Positions 59,895 to 64,000 of a DNA stretch of 64,000 nt are shown one piece after another. The number at the start of each line of letters is the position of its first letter. The first letter of the stretch is position 1. Source of the stretch: Tolypeutes matacus (lineage: Eukaryota; Chordata; Mammalia; Cingulata; Chlamyphoridae); NCBI GenBank assembly GCA_026826555.1, contig JAKSZT010053769.1:488439-552438 (forward strand). The letters run 5' to 3'. A program made the translations under genes and the position numbers. The notes below the pieces were generated by a model, which was not told the origin of the DNA, made no database searches, and saw only the letters and a list, made by a program, of their open reading frames with translations.

Positions 59895-60184
59895 TGAGTG
59901 CTAAGAACACCAAAAAGATTTTTTCCAAAATATTCCAAAATATCTGCTATTGCCACCCAGATGTTTTGGTTTGTAAGGTCCTTTTAAAAATTGCTTTAAA
60001 GGGGATTCTTGCTCAAAGTATTCTACATTGTTTTATTAACAATGTGATTTTTTTTCACAAAACAAGTAATGTACTTATGCTTATAATTTACCAAGTCATA
60101 TATAATGTAGGAACATTTATTCAATAAGCATTGTTAGCATACATTTACATACACAAAACTACTCCAGTCATATACCTTTTTAAC
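59895..60184. other. unique DNA, nothing recognised
   Basis: A 77-codon frame at 59894-60127 has no domain. No repeat is seen. Confidence 0.45.
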
Positions 60185-60189
60185 TTTCT

Positions 60190-60475
60190 ACTCTCTAGAA
60201 GGTTCTATTCATCCTTCAAAATCTTGCCTATGTGATGCCTTCTTTGATAACTCCGACATGTAGAATGGAGTTATCAATTTTATTTATTTAGTACCTGTAG
60301 CCCTTGACATATATACTGTCTATGAAACATTCATGTGCAAAAATGTATGATACATATCTGGCATATCTATCTCTCACATAGAATACATGCATCAAAAGGT
60401 GTTATCTATATTTGCATCTCCAAAAACTGGAACTCAATAGAAACTTTAAAAAATTGTTTTTTGATTCACAAATAA
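60190..60475 (+). mobile_element. L2 LINE, 3' end
   Basis: 'attcatccttcaaaatcttg', 'tgatgccttctttgataact', 'cacatagaatacatgcatca', 'ttatctatatttgcatctcc', 'aaaaactggaactcaataga' follow the L2 3'-end order (tccttcaaga..., ccttccctga..., atccccagtgcctagaacag, ctcaataaat). Sense orientation. Confidence 0.8.
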
Positions 60476-60664
60476 ACATATTTAACTCTACAAGTTACAG
60501 TTTAATCGTTATTAGGTATGGTAATACCTTATGTGTTTCATTGGGTGATTGTGAGATGAAATGGCTGTTTAAGTATTTCTAAAGTGATGTAGAATGAGAT
60601 TTTATTTTGGTCTCATCATGAAAGCTCTTGAATGTATCTCTCTATAGTACAATTAATGTAATAA

Positions 60665-60905
60665 CTATATTGGAATTAAGCACCAGGCTTAGAAGTTAGT
60701 TCAAGAGGTTGCTTTACTATTCAGCAGCCGTAGTGTGACCTTGGCCTAGTTTTTAAGCATTTCTATACTTTGTTTCCTCATCTGAAAAATATGAGTAATA
60801 ATATGATGTATTTAATAAGGCTGTTTGTTAATATTAAATAAAATAAATCAATAAGATGCTTAAAAGAGTCTTAGACTCATAACAAATCCTCAATAACTTA
60901 ATTTT
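60665..60905 (+). mobile_element. MIR SINE
   Basis: 'gcagccgtagtgtgaccttg', 'gcctagtttttaagcatttc', 'tttgtttcctcatctgaaaa', 'atatgagtaataatatgatg', 'aataaggctgtttgttaata', 'aaatcctcaataactt' follow the MIR order in sense. Confidence 0.85.
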
Positions 60906-61920
60906 TACAATTATTAGCATTGCTTAGCATCTGTATGAAGAGTTAGCTAATTCCACTGGGAAGAGTACTCTTTTTCCACCCAATAATTTTAAATAAAAGA
61001 CTGGATTCCCAATGCCTGAATTATAAAGATTTTTTCTGTACCATTTCAGGAAGCTTTAGAGAACCCCCTATTCCTACTGAATTCTCATATTTTATACCAA
61101 AATACTAATATAGCAATAAGAACAAAGAATTCCATTAACTTTCATGACAGAGTACTAAGAGAGTATATGGCACTTTCCAAAATAGAATAAAAGCTCACTA
61201 TATATGAATATCCTATGGGAAAAAGCTCTGTGGGTTTACTAAACCAACTTTGAGTGTTGGCTTAAGAACTCTGAGAACATTCTCACTCCTCTGAGAATAT
61301 TCTCTGTGTCTTATACTTCAGAGCTGTCAGTCAGTATTTTTGATCATTAGCCATCTGTGATTATTTTAATTTTTGTCAGCAGGAGAAGGAACTCTTTTCC
61401 ACCCAGGAGCTCTGTTATTACAATATAATTTATATGTAAAGAGCTCATTTCATCAGTGAGGGAAACTTTTATACAGTTTTTTTTTTTAAGGTTAGAAAGA
61501 AACTCATGGCATCTTTTCTCCTTTCTTTCAACTGTACATCCCTGTTTCTCCGTCACAATCTCGCATTGATCCTAGCATCTCTCCACACAGAAATTCCACA
61601 GCACCCAGTCAACACTTTAAAGAACAGGATGAAATTAAACCTGATTTCCATATGTTTGAAATATAAAATCCCATGTTTTTTAAATTTTTAAACTTTAAAT
61701 TTTAAAACTCTTAAGATTAAAACTATAATTTCACTTTGCAATGTTGTTTAGAATTAAGGAGGAAGTCTCTAGATGAGATTCCTTATTAACCAGAGGTGAC
61801 CCACCCAGTTTACTAAAATGGCATGATGCCATTTTTTTTAGCTCTAATTTTTTTTTTAAAAAAGTGGCCGTTCTTAAGCAACACTGTGAGTTCGGGTTTA
61901 GTCATGGAATCACATCCATG
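60906..61920. other. unique DNA, nothing recognised
   Basis: AT-rich sequence. Frames at 61347-61556 and 61506-61691 show no domains. Confidence 0.45.
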
Positions 61921-61924
61921 TCTC

Positions 61925-62100
61925 ATCCCACTTTTGCTGCTGATTTCAATTTGACCTTCAGCAAGTAGAAGAAAAAATCCTCAATCACTTTACTTGTAAT
62001 GTGGGATAATAATGATGCTTAACTGAATATGGTTATTGCAAAGATTAACGAGTTATTGGTCATAAAATGTAATCCGTTTATTAAAAGCCTCTGCATGAAG
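61925..62100 (+). mobile_element. probable MIR, diverged
   Basis: 'tttgaccttcagcaagtaga', 'cactttacttgtaatgtggg', 'ataataatgatgcttaactg', 'ggttattgcaaagattaacg' resemble the MIR core and tail in order, with more divergence than the other copies. Confidence 0.5.
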
Positions 62101-64000
62101 AGAAGAGTGAATTCCTGGGTCATTATTGCAGAATGGTTTTGTGAAGTGAAGTGAATTATTGATGGACTACACAAACTTTTAGGTCTTGAACTTTATGAAG
62201 CAAATTTAAAATGTAGATGCTACTCGATATCAGTGCTTTCTGAGATCCTGTGACATGTCTTGCAGACTAAGAAAATATATTGTTGTTTTGTTTCCTGGTG
62301 ACAGGACATATTATATCCTCAGTATGGTTTTACACTGTGTATAAAATTACTGGTGATATGAGAGCACTCCTACATTTTTCTTCTTTCTTTTCCATTTACT
62401 TGATCCTCTCCCATTTCCTACCACATAGTTCTATTTCTTTCCTTCCCTATCTAAGCATTCTTTGAGAAAATTAACCTGGAGTGCTTACTCACATAAATAA
62501 AGGAAGCAAAAAACACTCAGATCCTGTGCTAGGAGGAAAACTACAACAAAAGCAATACCACCACAATACTTCCTCTCTCTGGGCACTTAGATGCTTGGTT
62601 TAGAAAATAATTGAAAAGTGACATCATGTGTTCATTCAAATGATTTTTGCTAAGGGTTTTTGAAGCAATGCCAAGAATAAATTTAAAGATTTTCTTACTG
62701 CCTGTTTTATCTGGGCGTGGTAAATGAAGAGGAGGGTATGCACGCACACTTACACACAGTGGAAGTATAGAGAGGGTTACTTCCTGAAGCAGTGATCATC
62801 TTGGAGAGAAAGTGCCAGCATCTTCTGAGAAATAGCAGGGCAGGTAGCCCAGTACCCAAACAACCCCGAGTCGCTAGGTCCGGTGCCATTGAAAACTTAA
62901 CCTAATCTGTATCCAATTTAACATCTGAACTTAATTTTTTTGGCTTTAATCAACCCAGAGCATCTTTCCTATAGAAGCCTTGAGGACGGTCAAGATATCT
63001 AGAAATCTAAACAAGTTGCTTCTTACAGGTGGTTTCTTAGTTACCAAAAGCTTCAAAGCCTGGAGTTTTATGATGCAGATGCAATAGGTATGCCAATCAT
63101 TTTTTAAAGAATGATGGAGTAGGGTCAGCACCCTTGTAGACATAATCTTGCCCCAATAGCAAAACACACTGTAACTGCTGAACGATAGAAGCGTTTTGCT
63201 TGCTGTAATATGAGTTTTCATGGCTCTGTCCAGGGCTGCTAAAATCAGATGACTTCATACAGAGTCTAACTATATAGCCCAGGAAATTGTGTGATATATC
63301 ACTGCCCCATAGCATCTTATATTTCGTCCAAGGAGCAGTTCTACCCACAGTAGTCAGAATTATCAGAACAACTCAGGTAAACCTGCCTTCCTATCCAGAG
63401 GTGGGAGACAATCAGGTCAAATAACAAATAAACTATAATTAAGCTTTGGAAGATTTAAAAAACAAATGAGTTAATGATTTTATTTCTATGCAAATAACAA
63501 ATCTTTGGGATAGATCAAATGCATTTTTTCCTTCCATATTACCAAACTTTGATTTGATTGATTCTATATTTATCCCCATGTGGCAGCTGGAGCACTCACT
63601 TTAGAGGGAAACTTTCCTAATTCCAGTCTATCAAGGAAAATCTGCAAGTTAAAAACTCACTTTTATCAGCAGGTATTCGGAGAATGGCAGGTGGCAAATA
63701 AAGCACTTAGTGGATCATTCTAATTGCATTTTTCTTTTACCTTCATAACTTAACAAGTAAAGAAAAGGGAGAGGGCAACTTTCTCTGGCTAGACAGCTTT
63801 ATTTATGTATTTCGCTAATGAACCACTGTTTGAAGTTTTTACCGATTCTGAGCATGAAGATAGTTTGAGGATGTCTGTAACTTGTATAATGGATATATAG
63901 AAATAAAAACTAAGAATAATTGGATGTGTTAGACACACAAAAAATACTAACTAATATTATTAAAAGTTATTTTATGACTTTTTCTACCTTTAGTTTCACG
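62101..64000. other. unique DNA, nothing recognised
   Basis: No gene or repeat recognised up to the end of the window. Two overlapping minus-strand frames (62946-63221, 91 codons; 63097-63348, 83 codons) are in different phases and have no domain. Confidence 0.45.

Overview
This is a 64 kb stretch of AT-rich mammalian nuclear DNA. I can support no protein-coding gene, tRNA, rRNA or snRNA gene in it. The lineage is best read from its repeats. tRNA-derived SINEs with the conserved head and body of the DAS-SINE group, a recurring L1 3' end, and a MaLR-type LTR family all point to a xenarthran (armadillo, anteater or sloth). The SINE head wording looks closer to what I remember of sloth-type copies than armadillo ones, but that is from memory. 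Ancient repeats shared by placental mammals (L2, MIR, MLT1, MER5-like hAT, old L1M) make up much of the rest. Every open reading frame longer than 100 codons lies in a repeat, except one of unknown nature at 50.5-50.8 kb. The window is therefore either intergenic or the inside of a large intron.

Layout. 0-9 kb: an L1M 3' end, a MaLR-type LTR, MIR, two xenarthran L1 3' ends, a GATA microsatellite holding an assembly gap, a SINE inserted into an hAT element, and an L2. 9.1-21.1 kb: a stack of nested elements. Its core is an almost full-length, decayed L1 on the minus strand (about 12.1-20.2 kb), carrying a second L1 3' end, a double SINE and a complete solo LTR. An older L1-like element flanks the core on at least the left side. 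21.1-27 kb: mostly unique DNA with a 21-bp perfect palindrome and two MIRs. 27-33.7 kb: an L1 3' end, an ancient repeat split by a second solo LTR, and an old minus-strand L1M with an internal inversion and an inserted MLT1-type LTR. 33.7-43.5 kb: unique DNA, hAT fragments, a well-bounded SINE and a candidate conserved non-coding block near 39-40 kb. 43.5-49 kb: plus-strand L1M, ancient repeats, an LTR, and the 5' part of another minus-strand L1. 49-64 kb: mainly unique DNA with an old L1, a SINE, MIRs and an L2.

No genes work together here. What can be read is the insertion history: ancient L1M, L2, MIR and hAT copies first, then the L1 family represented by the long element, then solo LTRs and SINEs with clean target-site duplications, which are the youngest. 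Eight of eleven clear L1 segments lie on the minus strand, a weak hint that the window could be intronic to a plus-strand gene. The least explained sequences are a perfect foldback at 21.25 kb, a second inverted repeat inside an LTR at 30.1 kb, an open frame at 50.5-50.8 kb, a possible small membrane-protein frame at 59.56 kb, and a cysteine-containing frame at 24.94-25.07 kb.
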